Assembly: GCA_037178675.1 (NCBI GenBank)
Contig: JAYMGJ010000312.1
Location: forward strand, 1 to 64,000
Direction of reading: 5' to 3'
Length of the DNA stretch: 64,000 bases
Source of the DNA: Scleroderma bovista
Lineage: Eukaryota; Basidiomycota; Agaricomycetes; Boletales; Sclerodermataceae
Both the position numbers and the translations under genes were made by a program. How positions within the stretch are numbered: the first letter of the stretch is position 1; each line of letters opens with the position of its first letter. Below, in pieces: positions 42,091 to 53,288 of the stretch. Under the pieces are notes generated by a model. That model searched no databases. It saw nothing but the letters and a program-made list of their open reading frames with translations, and was not told the DNA's origin.

Positions 42091-43483
42091 CAGCCTCCAT
42101 AGGTGAGTTTGGCAGTTTGGCCTTCTTTCGGGGTATATTAACGGTTTGCATCGTGTTTGCAGTCGTTATCGTGTCCATCTGAATGTGTGGCACCTATTCG
42201 CCTGCCCAGAGTTGCCACTGTCCTCTTCTGGCTTGACAGTTGTCAGTGAAGCTGCCCTATTTCATCGCGTACGCCCTCCATCGGACGTAACTACACCCCT
42301 CAGTCACTTTTGCAGCCCTTGTCCTTCAACGGTTGAAGGCGCGTTTCCCCACCGCACAGGGACCATCAGGTTATCGCCTGTTTGTCTCCACATTCAGTCG
42401 GCCAGCAAGGTCATCTGCGATTATATGTATTCCAACTCATCACCCACCTCCTCTGCGTCACCCCCCACACCAGCTGGCATCGCGCCCGCACGCACTTGCA
42501 CAGTGTGACCCTACCCCCCCATGCATGTATGTACTTGTTTTCTCTCTTTTCGTTAACTGACTATTATTACATGTCCCCTACACACTCACCCGCACCTCCA
42601 ACCATGCCCACGCTCATAGGTGCAACCACAACCAACCAAAAACCCAATGCAAGATGTGACCCCCTCACACCTGAATGACACAACAACGAGATGGTATGTT
42701 TATTTTTTGTCTTATAAGTACTAATACCAATATACTTCCCAACACACAGTACCACACACGAACACACGCCGGGACCGTGCCTGTCACCCGCACGAGTCAG
42801 AGACAATAAGATGGCAGTGCAACTCGCTAGCATGGCATGACAAGGTGATTGCTTGGCCAATGCCAGCGAAGTGCGATGCGACCACCACCACCAGCAATGC
42901 CACTACTGACGATGTTTGTCACCGCCACCACGTACTAAGTCCTCTACCACACCATCATACTACCATTAACATAGGCCACCATTTGCATCCTTCAATGACT
43001 GAGAGCGTGCAAAGCCCTTTTGGCCAAAATTGTGTCAGCATCTTCATCGCCGGGGCCTTCGCCTCCCCAGCAGTGTGATAATACTGTACATATATAGTCA
43101 CTTTTACTTTACTTGTGTGCGAACCTAACTTCAACTGTCTTTGCAGGAAGGACTGCACTGCGACAACAGGAAACTAGAGGACATAAAAATCAATTTATTG
43201 CATTAGATGTACCTCTGTGATGGCTACCTCCACCATGTATCATTAAGTTGTATAATAGTAGTGTCTATCTGTACCTTTCTGACATTCTGGCAATTTTGCA
43301 AACTTTTTTGACTTTTCGTGACATTATTAGTATGACTTGCTGGACTTAATTTACTTTCTCCGAGTTACGTTAGTTACGTGCGCTGGCTGCCTCGCCAAAA
43401 AAAAGTCCAATAAGTGCTAAATGTCCCGAAAGGCACAAATAAAGCCATAATAGCTCGGATAGTATCTTGCAGATTTGCTGATG

Positions 43484-44055
43484 TGTCCTTTGTTTTGTGT
43501 TGCTCTGTTAGTGCCGGCGAGGTCTTGTTTGGATTTGAGCATTGTGTAGCGTACGGCCGTATCCCTATTTCGCATACATGTGAACCTCTACACCAATCTC
43601 ATTGTACTCTCCTTCTGATCCCATCCACTCGCAATTCAATCTCGTCTACTGATGTCGTGGTGGCGTTTTCTCAGAGACGTACAGAACAAAATGAGGGGGA
43701 TTCGTGCGTGCCCAGCGACAGTCGCTATTACTGTAGTCGACCGAATCTATTTCACTTCATTTCAGTCTTCTACAGCGACGTAACTGGATGCCTCCAGTTG
43801 GCCCATTGAAAAGCACGAGTAATATCTACAGGGTGTTAGTGGGTGCAAAGGTAAGGCTCAAATGTCGTTGTCAAAGCTCCTTGAATATCCACTGACACGC
43901 TTTACATAGTAAATTGATATATCTGTTGGGCTGTCCTCCGGGTCTTGCGACAGATAATATGTATTAACACCACATTCTTCCGCGACGAATGCGACGGTCA
44001 ACGTATTAATACATTTGTATGTATGAGAATCACGGTGCTTTTACCCCCGTGCCTC
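43484..44055. other. Intergenic, no gene recognised
   Basis: Only frames without motifs. This is the boundary between transposon-rich and gene-rich DNA and the 3' flank of the hydrophobin. Confidence 0.6.
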
Positions 44056-44528
44056 TCACACATTAACATTGTTGCAACCAACGTTGACAAGACCATTCTA
44101 TGCAGTGCGCAGGTTAGTTCTTCTACTTTCCTGAGTTGCACGGGATGCTTACGAATTGCGTCCCTTGGCAGCAGACAGTCTGTTGGGCGCAGGAATTCCC
44201 GCTGAGGACACCGACAACGGAGATTGGTGTGCAACCAACGGCGAGAAGGGGGCCAGCGACTGGAAGGCTGACTATTACGCCCAGGAGGCCTTGAATTGAA
44301 TTCACGCCAGTTTGGTCAGCCTATGTAAGGAAAGTGCGTCATTCGTATCCATTGGAGAAGAGCTATGTATCGTGCGGAAACACGAAGACATACCTTGTAG
44401 GTATTATTGCAGCAAGATAGGGTGCCATTACTGCATGAACTGCCACCACGCGCGATGACGGGCTCTGGAATGGCTGCGACAAGGGCAGCGAGAGCAACAA
44501 CTGGGTAGAGGATGGTAGATGTGCGCAT
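44056..44528 (-). CDS. Class I hydrophobin (114 aa)
   Basis: Exons on the minus strand are 44394-44528, 44153-44320 and 44056-44097, with introns of 73 and 55 bp (GTATGT...TAG, GTAAGC...TAG). The product begins with a signal peptide (MRTSTILYPVVALAALVAA). It then shows the eight-cysteine hydrophobin pattern: C-X6-CC, a long hydrophobic loop, C-X13-C-X5-CC-X12-C, ending GLVNVGCNNVNV. This spacing is class I as in basidiomycetes. Such proteins are secreted and assemble into rodlet layers at air-water interfaces on aerial hyphae and spores. Exon lengths add to a whole number of codons. It stands alone, with no hydrophobin cluster nearby. Confidence 0.97.
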
Positions 44529-44600
44529 ATCGACTGAAATGTAATGAACTAGCTGAGGGCGAGACTCTTGCTGGTATGCACCGGTCAGTCCAGAGGGGAT

Positions 44601-44607
44601 TTTATAC
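44601..44607 (-). promoter_or_regulatory. TATA box of the hydrophobin
   Basis: On the minus strand TATAAAAT lies about 75 bases before the ATG, a typical spacing for a strongly expressed fungal gene. Confidence 0.7.
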
Positions 44608-46615
44608 TCTCCAGCATGAGGTAAGTCCCCTTGTTTGTTCCACGGATTTCCGTGGAACAAGAAATTAGGAATTCCACGAGTTCCCTGCAGCACATTCGTT
44701 GCACGTTACTTACGTGACTCGATATAAATCGTTGCATCTCGTTGCATCCATCCCTCGCTGACTTGCTATGTTTGTTTCACCTAGTAGAACTGTTCCGCAA
44801 CGGATGTCGGAGTGGCAACAGAGCCCGGCCGCTGGGTCTTTAATGCACACTTGTTTCTTTCAAATGCATTACATTTTGCTCAACAGATCCGTGCTTCGTC
44901 AATGTGACTTCCGTTCAACATGCAGTAATATCAACCCTTTGATCCGCCCAGTTACTTCCGCAGTAACTCTCTCCGAATCGCCCGATATAATGGCCGACTC
45001 TGCGAATATGGAAGAGCACTGTAGAACTGAGCTGCTTTATATGTTTCTCCGCAAGTCTGGACATATTAAGCTCGAAGGGGGCTCTGATCCCTCACCATGG
45101 TGCTTGCGAACGTGCTGCTCGGGAATCACATCAATTAATCCGAAAGACCTCGAAGTTCGATCCGGAAACTGGTTATTGATGGGCTTATGACCTCTTTATC
45201 GCCCAAAGAGGAAGCATTGTATTTGCTTCTCCTTCTCGCCCCGGTGATTGTCGCCGTACCTGCTTACCACCGAAAGATCCTCTCCTTGCCGTGGTCCCGG
45301 AGGTGCAAAAGAAAAAAGACTGACAGAAGGAGTTCTTAACTCCGCAGCTGTGCGCTCATGTTACAAAGAACATTCTATGTTGGCCTCAGGTCACCGTCTT
45401 CTCTCTTGTCTCTTTTTACTGCAAAAATTGAGTGCTTTAACAGTTCTTGGCCTGGACTCGCAACCGAGCCACCTTAATGTTTGAGCCTCCCCAGGTACTA
45501 TGTAGTGCCTAACGACCAATGCATGACACTATCTAGCTGTCGTGTGTTCACTTTGCTCGCTCACGACAATATCGACGCGGGAGGAGCCGTGCACAGACAA
45601 ATCGCTGGCTTCAATGAAACCATCCTACTTAGCTTGCTTTCCTGTGCGTACAACTCGGGAATATAGTTACAGCGTTGTACGTATTCCCCACTATGCGTTC
45701 TTTGAACGAACAATGAGTTCTTGCGTCCTGCACATTAATACTGTGAACTTGTCCATGCTAGCGCCAAATCCACCAACGCCCTCCTCCTGAACGAGATAGG
45801 GCTTGACCCGGGGATCGACACTGTTCTGCCCATACTCTCCACACCCGCCTAGGAGCGTAAGGCGTGTGCAGTCGGTCAACGCTGGGGGACGAAGTTCCGC
45901 TCGGGCTTAAGAAGTTCGAGAAGCGTGTAGTGAGTGCTGCATTGAGCGATGCCCGGTTTAAGCGCGGTAGGGAGGTGAGTGAGTTCGCATTTGCTTTTGA
46001 TCGCGTGCTTTACTAAGCAGTCGATAACTATCTTGGAACATGGAGATGCCTTCTAAAGATTTTCTCCGCAGATATTTACCCGAGGCAACTGCGCCAGAAG
46101 GTGCAGATTCGAGGGGTTCGCGAACAGAAACAGCTCACTGTATATGGGAACGTATGGGCCGGGCGAGCCGAGTACTGGGGAATGTTGAGGTGCATCGTCA
46201 TTATACTGGTGGCACCCATGGGGTCTGAAAACCCGGGATATCTTGATCCGACAAGAAACCTTGGACGGTCAGACCTCATGGACGCGTTCACGTCTATTTA
46301 CTTCCCATCTCCCTCAACATGATGCTCACCAGCGTCCCTCACTGAATGGACTATCTGTTTGTTGCGGCGCCTGGCGAACTCTGCAATACTAATCAATAGA
46401 GTATCGCTCTAGCTCCAATCATGGCGTAGCGAAACACTGGACTAGGAGATCTAAAACTCATCAGCACAACGGAATTGTCCTGGACCATTAGGCTGACCTT
46501 GACTCTATTCACACCGCTTGAAGTAAGTGACAGGACCAGCGTCCCCTGGTGGTATGAGTGTTACTCAGGAGGAATACATAGAACGAGGTTGATGTTGAAA
46601 AATAAAGTAGGGGAG
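44608..46615. other. No gene firmly recognised; one coding candidate
   Basis: Open frames such as 44768-45190 (+) show no domain. Between about 45880 and 46322 (+) two protein-like stretches occur, GLKKFEKRVVSAALSDARFK and, after a GTGAGT...CGCAG intron-like interval (45975-46071), QLRQKVQIRGVREQKQLTVY. The reading phases do not join cleanly, so it may be a broken gene. Confidence 0.4.
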
Positions 46616-46647
46616 CTCGGATACGAGGAATCGAGTCCCATATCCGA
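46616..46647 (-). pseudogene. Antisense tRNA-Glu relic
   Basis: The minus strand reads TCGGATATGG followed by GACTCGATTCCTCGTATCCGAG. These are the first ten and the last about 22 bases of the tRNA-Glu at 46749-46820, with D-arm and anticodon arm missing. It lies 101 bp upstream in inverted orientation. Confidence 0.65.
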
Positions 46648-46748
46648 ACGAAGAAACCAACCAGATAGACTTGTCGGACGAGTCAGAGAAAACACACTGA
46701 TGTCAGTAGTACTGTTACAAGAGAAAACGACAGTCAGCAACTGACATC

Positions 46749-46820
46749 TCGGATATGGTGTAACGGCTAACATTGCCGCCTCTCACGCGGCAGCTCGGGG
46801 TTCGATTCCCCGTATCCGAG
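46749..46820 (+). tRNA. tRNA-Glu: tRNA-Glu (anticodon CTC)
   Basis: A 72-nt cloverleaf without intron. The acceptor stem is TCGGATA/TATCCGA with discriminator G. The D-arm follows TGGTGTAACGG, the anticodon stem GCCGC/GCGGC encloses loop CTCTCAC (anticodon CTC, reads GAG), and the T-arm is GGGGTTCGATTCCCC. A T-run-like CTTTTT terminator signal follows at about 46823. Confidence 0.97.
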
Positions 46821-47712
46821 TACCTTTTTGCACCATCATTTTCTTGCCAGGCATTCGACGAGGCAGTACATACATAACATGCAGACGCAGTTCATCGAAA
46901 TCCCACACATACTTCATGGCATGAGGTTATAAATAGTTGAAAGAGAAGTACTCAACGCCAAGGATTGCATCCCAGTACTAGATGTTACCGTAACTTGTTG
47001 AGGGAAAACAAAGCCTGGCCGCAAAATGTCCTAAGTCCACTCTGTGATGCGAAGGTGAAAAAGATAAAAAGTGAGAAGAAGAAAAGGAGAGATGTACGAG
47101 GACGCGGGGAGGAGACGGTAGCTAACGCAAGTGGACATAAATAACTGGTAAGTTGTCACAAATGCATTATAAATTTAAGATGAAAAGAGATAAACATGTA
47201 GACGAGGAGGCATGTGAGTGGCGGGTGAGGGAGACCGTCCATTTGGCATATATAATGTCAGATGTGGAGAAAGAGATGTTGATGTGGAGGCATCAAACCT
47301 CCGAAAATGTGGTGGAAGAGATGGGACGACGGACGTAGTCGAATGCTGTTGGCTTTGGCTTTGGCGTTGGGATGAAAGATGTTTTAAATGCTAGAAAAAG
47401 ACGTGATTGTTGTCTACGTTGTTTCCGTCTCCAGCGAGAAATCCAAGAGAGCATGCCGACCCATCGCAAAGACACCGTGCGTAATGAGCGTAGAAACCGT
47501 GATATGACGTGACGAATCTTGATCCTGAAGGGCGTGCGCGCAAAGCCACAGGGTCGGAAGAAAACGATTAGAAGGTGGAGTAATCGCTCCAGCGGCTGAA
47601 CGATAAGTGAAGTTGTAAAGGGGTTCTAGCCGACAGCGAGTGAAAAGCACTGCAACTTGCACAAAGCAAATAGATGCAAGGCAGTGGAACAACATCGCAT
47701 ATCCAGGCGAGG
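46821..47712. other. Intergenic, no gene recognised
   Basis: AG-rich sequence with only short frames, lying between the tRNA and the 3' end of CDC25; part of it is probably CDC25 3' UTR. Confidence 0.6.
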
Positions 47713-50038
47713 TTAGTATGCAGCCATGCGGGAGGCGTCAAAGGTCTCAGCGCGAGTGATAGGCGCACGACCCAGCCGCTTCGCCTTCATCAAGCCACCT
47801 TTATTGGGAGGGGGGCAGGGGCTGTCTCCAATATCAGTTTCTTCGTCATCCGTCTGCGTAATGTTCCCGATCTCAGCGAGAGTCGAGAGACCATTGCGAC
47901 GGGTACGAGCAGCGTTCGCAGCCGCAAATAATTGGGTGGAACCACCAGCAGGAGCCGTATTCCGTTTGGCTTGTTGTTGTTGAGCAACGCCGGAAATTTT
48001 CGTGGCAAGATCGCCATAGGCGTAGGATTTCGTGCGGCCAAATTTGGCTTTGCGAAACTGGTCCAGGTCTTCTTTGCGGGAGTGCGCGTGATTCGGATCA
48101 TCCATCGTCACGTAGGCTGGGGGCTCGCAGCGGTCCCCAGAATGCTTGAAATATTCGCAATAACCACCTTCTAAAACGTACACCTCGGGATAATGAATCT
48201 TCGGGTACACGTGGTTATTCATAGCGCGGTCGCGGGAACGCAGGTGCTTGGCACTAGAAGAGCTGTTAGGACAAAAAAGGCCATTAGCAGGAGAAAAAAC
48301 ATTTACAAGGTTGGAGCTCTCTTGGCACTGAACTCGCAGTGGAACACGAGTACAGTTTTCTTGGACGAGTCACCGCTAATGCATGGCTTCGGTTTGTCTT
48401 GACCAAGGAGGAATTCCTCGACGCTTTGAGTAGTGTTGATGTTAATTGCTCCAGGAATGTGACCTCCATTATACTCGTAGTCGAAACGGCAGTCAATGAT
48501 GAAGTACTGCTCGATATGACTGTCATAGGCACCGTCTAAGAGGGCATCCATCTAAGGAGAAATAGTATGAGTCCAAATTGAATATCATCCAGCGTCAGAC
48601 AACTCACAGTACTAGGTGCAATCCTCATGAGACCGTCTTCACGCACGCGGTGGCAAGGCAGAATCTTCCCCATAGTCTCATTATCACCAAAACCGGGTAA
48701 GCCCGCGCTCATAAATTTCGCAGATGGGCTGTCGACACTGTGTACAGGCTTGGCAGGTGATATACCCGTCAGAGGCCTAAAGTCTTCCGTACCGTCACGC
48801 CTGCGGATGGTCTTTACATGCTGACGCTTCGCATAAGCCTGAGCGGGCGAGGACATATCTGGTCCATCGAACGAGGATTCATCAGAAAGATGTTCTACGC
48901 TGGTTGGTGGAACCATCGCAGACACTACGCGCCGCCCATGTTGACGCTGTGAAATAAAACTCTGTTCGGGGGATGCGTCGGACTCCATCACAAAATGTGC
49001 ACCACCTTCAGTCGGTTGTACAAGTGCCGAAAAGACTGGCCTGCGAAGCCTCTTGTGAGCAAGAGAGGGCACCCCAAGGCCTTGTAACGCTGGTTTGGCA
49101 AAGTTCACGTTACTAAGCCGTTCAAATTTGTGTACGGATGGCGAGGATGGGGGAGGAGAGGATTGTGCCTCGTTTTCCATGCGGCTGCTTACAGCTTCGG
49201 GAGATAAAGAGCGTCTCTTCTTGGGCTGAGGATCGCCACCGTTCGATGGTGAGAGGGTCGCATAGAACAAATTGTCAAAGCCTGTGACGGTGGGTGTTGC
49301 TGAGATAGGAGGAGAGGGCAACAAGTGGACTGGTGGCGGGTCCACGTCCATGGCATCATCTGATGCAAGTGAAACAGATACTTCAGGAGGCTGTTGGTTG
49401 ATTCAGCCCTCCTATTCAAAGAGCCGGCTAAAATGAAATGGTTGGGTACTCACCGGTGCGAACATATTCTCTTCGAGAGAATTTTCAGACTGTATCGGAC
49501 GGGCAGAAGATAACCACTCGGTGGGCAGAGCACTGCGTTGTATCCGTTTCGCACCGGAGCTGGTGCCTGACTTTGTATCGAAGGAGCTATTATTATTTTG
49601 GCTGCCGTTGCTCATATCCTGACCAAACATGCGCGCTGCGCTGGTGAATGCGCGGGGACGTGTAAGGGGCCTGCCACTGCGTTCGTTCTCCTTCTGGATA
49701 TTTCTGGGTGGTACTGGGGATATATCCATGGGGTCGTCCTGCATGCTTTCGTTCGCCAGGTCAACATAGTCACGTGAGGGCGAGTTGAGAGACATGGTGG
49801 AGGCGAAGGATAACTCGAGATCGGAGGATAGAAATTCGTCGACGTCATCCCGAGATTTTAATTGTTGACTGCGCTTATGCGACAGCGCGATAGGTGCGCT
49901 GAGATATTGCGAAGAGGCCGAAGAAAGTGTGGAGAAAAAGGTCATATCTTGCGGTGCGTACTGGTACACTCGGAAACGATTTTTTTGAATTTTGTTGGAA
50001 TGATATTCTGTAAGTCGTTTCATGAAGGCATCGGGCAT
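47713..50038 (-). CDS. CDC25: CDC25-type M-phase inducer phosphatase (717 aa)
   Basis: Exons on the minus strand: 49454-50038, 48608-49390, 48307-48551, 47713-48253; introns of 63, 56 and 53 bp. The long N-terminal half is Ser/Pro-rich and probably regulatory. The catalytic rhodanese-type domain begins near GFGDNETMGKILPC, then IIDCRFDYEYNGGHI, the active site HCEFSAKRAP (Cys near residue 528, Arg six later), and the conserved end NNHVYPKIHYPEVYVLEGGY. The enzyme removes inhibitory Thr/Tyr phosphates from CDK1 and triggers mitosis. The third 3' splice site was chosen at CTAG because it restores TFAKHLRSRDRAM. The tail after residue 610 is basic and low in homology. Confidence 0.95.
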
Positions 50039-51005
50039 CGTCGCGAGAGTCGGGGTATGTTATACACGTAGTACAACAGGCGAAATAATTGAGGGAATAA
50101 GTCAGCGCGAACGCAGTTGTAGCGGTGTGGTAGTACAGATCGACGCGACAGTACCCGAGAGAAAAGGAGTCAGTCAGTCGTCGTGGTTAAAGACAGAAGT
50201 TGAAGTGGACAAGACGGTGGAATAAATACCGACCGAAATGTGACCGGCGAGTGACCGGTGTGGCTATAAACGCGATTGGCTGTTTGAGGGATATGAGTAT
50301 GACGATCGAAATAGGCTCTAGGGGAAGTGGACAAAGAGAACCTGTGAACAGAGCGAAAGAGCATTGTTCACCCAACACGGTTCGGGACTTCAACCCCTCG
50401 TGGCAATTGGGTCATTGCGACCACCGGCATTCACAGGGCTGCAGCATCGAAAGGAAGCTCACCTCGAAGAGAATGAATGTATGACGGAGGAGGCCGCGCC
50501 TTGAAGAGAAAGCGAGCGTGTTAGCAATTGGATTCCACTCGCTCAAGGGATGTTCGAAATAGTCTCACGGACAGGAAAGGCAAGCAAGCTGTTGTGGACA
50601 GTTGTGGGTCCAACAATTACGGCCCTACCAAAACAAGGTCAAGCGCGCTTCCTTGGCAGCGGTGCCTTGGAAACTCACCGGAATACTTAAACACTCGGGA
50701 AATGTGTGCAAGACGCGTCTGCGAGACCGTCTCTCTTCAAAGAAACGGTGCTGGTGGAAAGAACAATTTGTTTGTCCGCCCTTTGGTCCAAGTTCACTTT
50801 CGTCACGTGCAGCCAATTTACTGCGTCACGTGACGAATGTGAAAAACAAATGTTCTTTCCACATCCCGATCTCCGAGGCCGAAACTCACAAGACATATGT
50901 TTCAAGAACACCGATTGTCCACGTCCTTTGTATACGATACACACAGCAATTCTACAGACCTGCCATCCCGACTGGTATACCATCAAGGAAATGCCTTTCG
51001 TTTGG
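50039..51005. other. Intergenic, CDC25 promoter side
   Basis: Between CDC25 (start 50038) and the esterase 3' end (51006), both on the minus strand. Plus-strand frames here (up to 176 codons) lack motifs and run antisense to the promoter region; none is called. Confidence 0.6.
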
Positions 51006-51929
51006 TCAACTTTGCCTTGTCACCCTTAGCTTCACTAGCCTCCAGCCAGCTGAAATAGCCAAAGTGGTCAGAGCACGGACCCAACAACGAAATGCAACGC
51101 ACGGTGGGAAGACCATCTGCAAATTGTCGTAATAAATGTCAGGGTATTTCTCCACGATAATGCTCATGACCGAGTTGTACACGATCTGGAACCAGGTGAA
51201 CAACGGACTTCCAATATTCGCCGGCTATCTCACCTCGTACCCCGCTGCATTGAGATGCAATCCGTCGTGAAGATATGTCTCCAAAGCCTTCTCATCCTTT
51301 CCGCTTGCCTCCCAAATTTCTGTCCATATGTCCGCGACGGGCAAACGCAGCGCAGATCCCGTCTCCTTGGCCGCCTCCGCGTACGATTTGGTCGCCTCGA
51401 AATCACGATCTGCCCGTTGGTGGGAATTTACGGGGGGCGGAGTCATGAGGATAATACGGGTATGGGGCGAGTAGTACGGAGACGTTGGCGATCTGATCAT
51501 GCCAACGAGGTGCTTGAGATTGTGCTTGTACTCGTCCCTTGGGACGTGTTGCGCACTGGGAAGCGGTGCAGCATCGTTGGCACCGAACCAGATCGTGAGC
51601 AACTGAACCTTGGGGACATGGAGCTGTTCATGCTGCATCGCAAAGATCTGTGCATGAAAATTATGATTGGCACTCGGATTGGTTGATCTCGTACGCCACC
51701 CACCTGCTCGAGCACTGGTATGGCCCATTGCGTTTGGTATCCGCTAAATCCGCGGTTTATCACGTCCAGCTTGCGGACGTAGTTGTCTGGACGTGCAAGC
51801 TTAGTAGGGTGAATCCAACATGATGACCCTCTTACCCGCCAGACGTTGGCCCAACCCGCCTGGCCCCCAGCTTTGCTGGGTTAGAGAGTCCCCGAAGAGC
51901 ATGATCGCGTCCTGTACATTTGCAGCCAT
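51006..51929 (-). CDS. IAH1: SGNH/GDSL esterase, IAH1-like (256 aa)
   Basis: Exons on the minus strand: 51836-51929, 51704-51786, 51234-51647, 51006-51185; introns of 49, 56 and 48 bp. The sequence starts with block I (MLFGDSLTQQSWGPGG, nucleophile Ser near residue 15), then LDVINRGFSGYQTQWA, block III (WFGANDA), and block V DGLHLNAAGY with catalytic Asp and His near residues 187 and 190. This matches isoamyl-acetate-hydrolysing esterase 1 of yeast, which cleaves short acetate esters; substrate here is inferred. The last exon ends in a tail after the usual C-terminal VYNSVMSIIVEKYPD. It starts 129 bp from the divergent SEN34. Confidence 0.93.
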
Positions 51930-52058
51930 GTCTCTGTGCTACTATGTCTGAGCTGGGTCGGTATGTCGAAGGTGGTCTGGCTAGGGGAGATTCACTTGGA
52001 TTAGGATCAGTGCTTGACTTCCTAAAGCGGAATACTATCAGCTTAGGCTTGGACGACG

Positions 52059-53188
52059 ATGGCGGACCCGATCCCACTGCTGGTATCAAACAAGAAAGCC
52101 TACGTATGGGATGTCGACGGTGTGTTGCAGACTGCTCGAACGCCGACAAGCCTGACAGCACTCTTCAGACATCGCGAAACTGCGCTCGCGCCATCACATC
52201 TGCGGCATGCTAACTGGAACACTTCCCCATCTCTCCCAACAAAACGTATTCCTTGGTGTTCCGCTACTACTTATGCCAGAGGAGGTGGTCCTCCTCGTTG
52301 AAAAGGGTAAGGTCTTGCTCTTCAACAGTTAGCAGTCTTATCGCCGCCCTCTGTCCCATCACAGGCTTCGCATGTCTTGTCGACGATCGAAATGCACACC
52401 GTGAGCCGAGTCCTGCACTCCTTTCCAAGTGGGACGGTGCTCGGCTAAAGGCCATCAATCATCAGCTTGCCCTGGCAGAGGAAGAGCAAGATGTGAGAGA
52501 ACAGCACACAAGCCCTGCCATGTCTGAAGAAGCCATACGCAAGCGAAGAGAGAGGGAGCGCAAGAAATCAGGTGCTCCATCTACTACAGATGAGCTCGTA
52601 TCAGACCAACCCGACCACAACACACCCTCTACCTCCCAGGGTGACCAAGAAAAGGCACCGGGTAAATCTGGTCTGTCTGGCGCTACGTATACGATACACG
52701 TCAGCGCATCGTCGTCCACACTCGAATGGTACAACCAGCCGGCACATTCGTACACCACTCTCATATCGGCGCGTGAAGCAGGCATATGGGACTACCCCGC
52801 GACCGCAGACGAACGTGCACGATGCAGCGTCTTCCGCGACCTATGGGAGAAAGGGTACTCTATGGGAGGCGGGATCAAATTTGGCGGCGACTATTTAGTG
52901 TATCCCGGTACGCGTTCTTGTTCTTGCTTTTACCAGTTATCGCTTTCGTGGAGTATCCACTAGCAGCCCATGATGTTCATATTGTCGCGCTCAGGTGACC
53001 CACTGCGTTATCACTCGCATTTCGTAGCATCCGTTATTGCTTCGCCGACAACACCCCTGCGACCCATGGAAATCGTAGCTCACGGTCGACTTGGCACTGG
53101 TACGAAGAAATCACATCTCCTGTGCGAGTGGGACGAAGAAGATAACCATGTTACGTACTACTCTATTGAATGGGCAGGCTTTGGATGA
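52059..53188 (+). CDS. SEN34: tRNA-splicing endonuclease catalytic subunit SEN34 (311 aa)
   Basis: Exons: 52059-52119, 52169-52306, 52365-52907, 52995-53188; introns of 49, 58 and 87 bp. The N-terminal domain reads DIAKLRSRHHICGMLTG, LSQQNVFLGVPLLLMPEE; the middle is charged and variable. The nuclease domain has GGGIKFGGDYLVYPGDPLRY, HSHF and GRLGTGTKKSH, which supply the Tyr, His and Lys of the Sen catalytic triad. The enzyme cuts the 3' splice site of intron-containing pre-tRNAs as part of the SEN complex. First and second introns were set by restoring the conserved segments. Its 3' end faces EI24, 100 bp away. Confidence 0.95.
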
Positions 53189-53288
53189 AATCAAGAAGTT
53201 GGCATGCCACAACGTGTATCATCTGTTACTGATTACGAAACCCACGCAAGTAGCATGCAAGTCGTATTTGGGGTATCAGGACCTATCT

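Larger units (their letters stand above)
39986..43483. mobile_element. TIR element C with captured gene-like fragments (3498 bp)
   Basis: The left end reads CATCAGCAAACC and the right end, read inward, CATCAGCAAATC. Subterminal zones near both ends (40015-40165 and 43295-43335) are rich in GACTTTTT words. The segment 41268-41325 resembles 3080-3135 of element A, and the right subterminal GTCCCGAAA also occurs near the right end of B. The interior holds several coding-like pieces with splice signals, including 41660-42100, and a CA/CCA-rich tract at about 42880-42960. No transposase was recognised. Confidence 0.6.
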
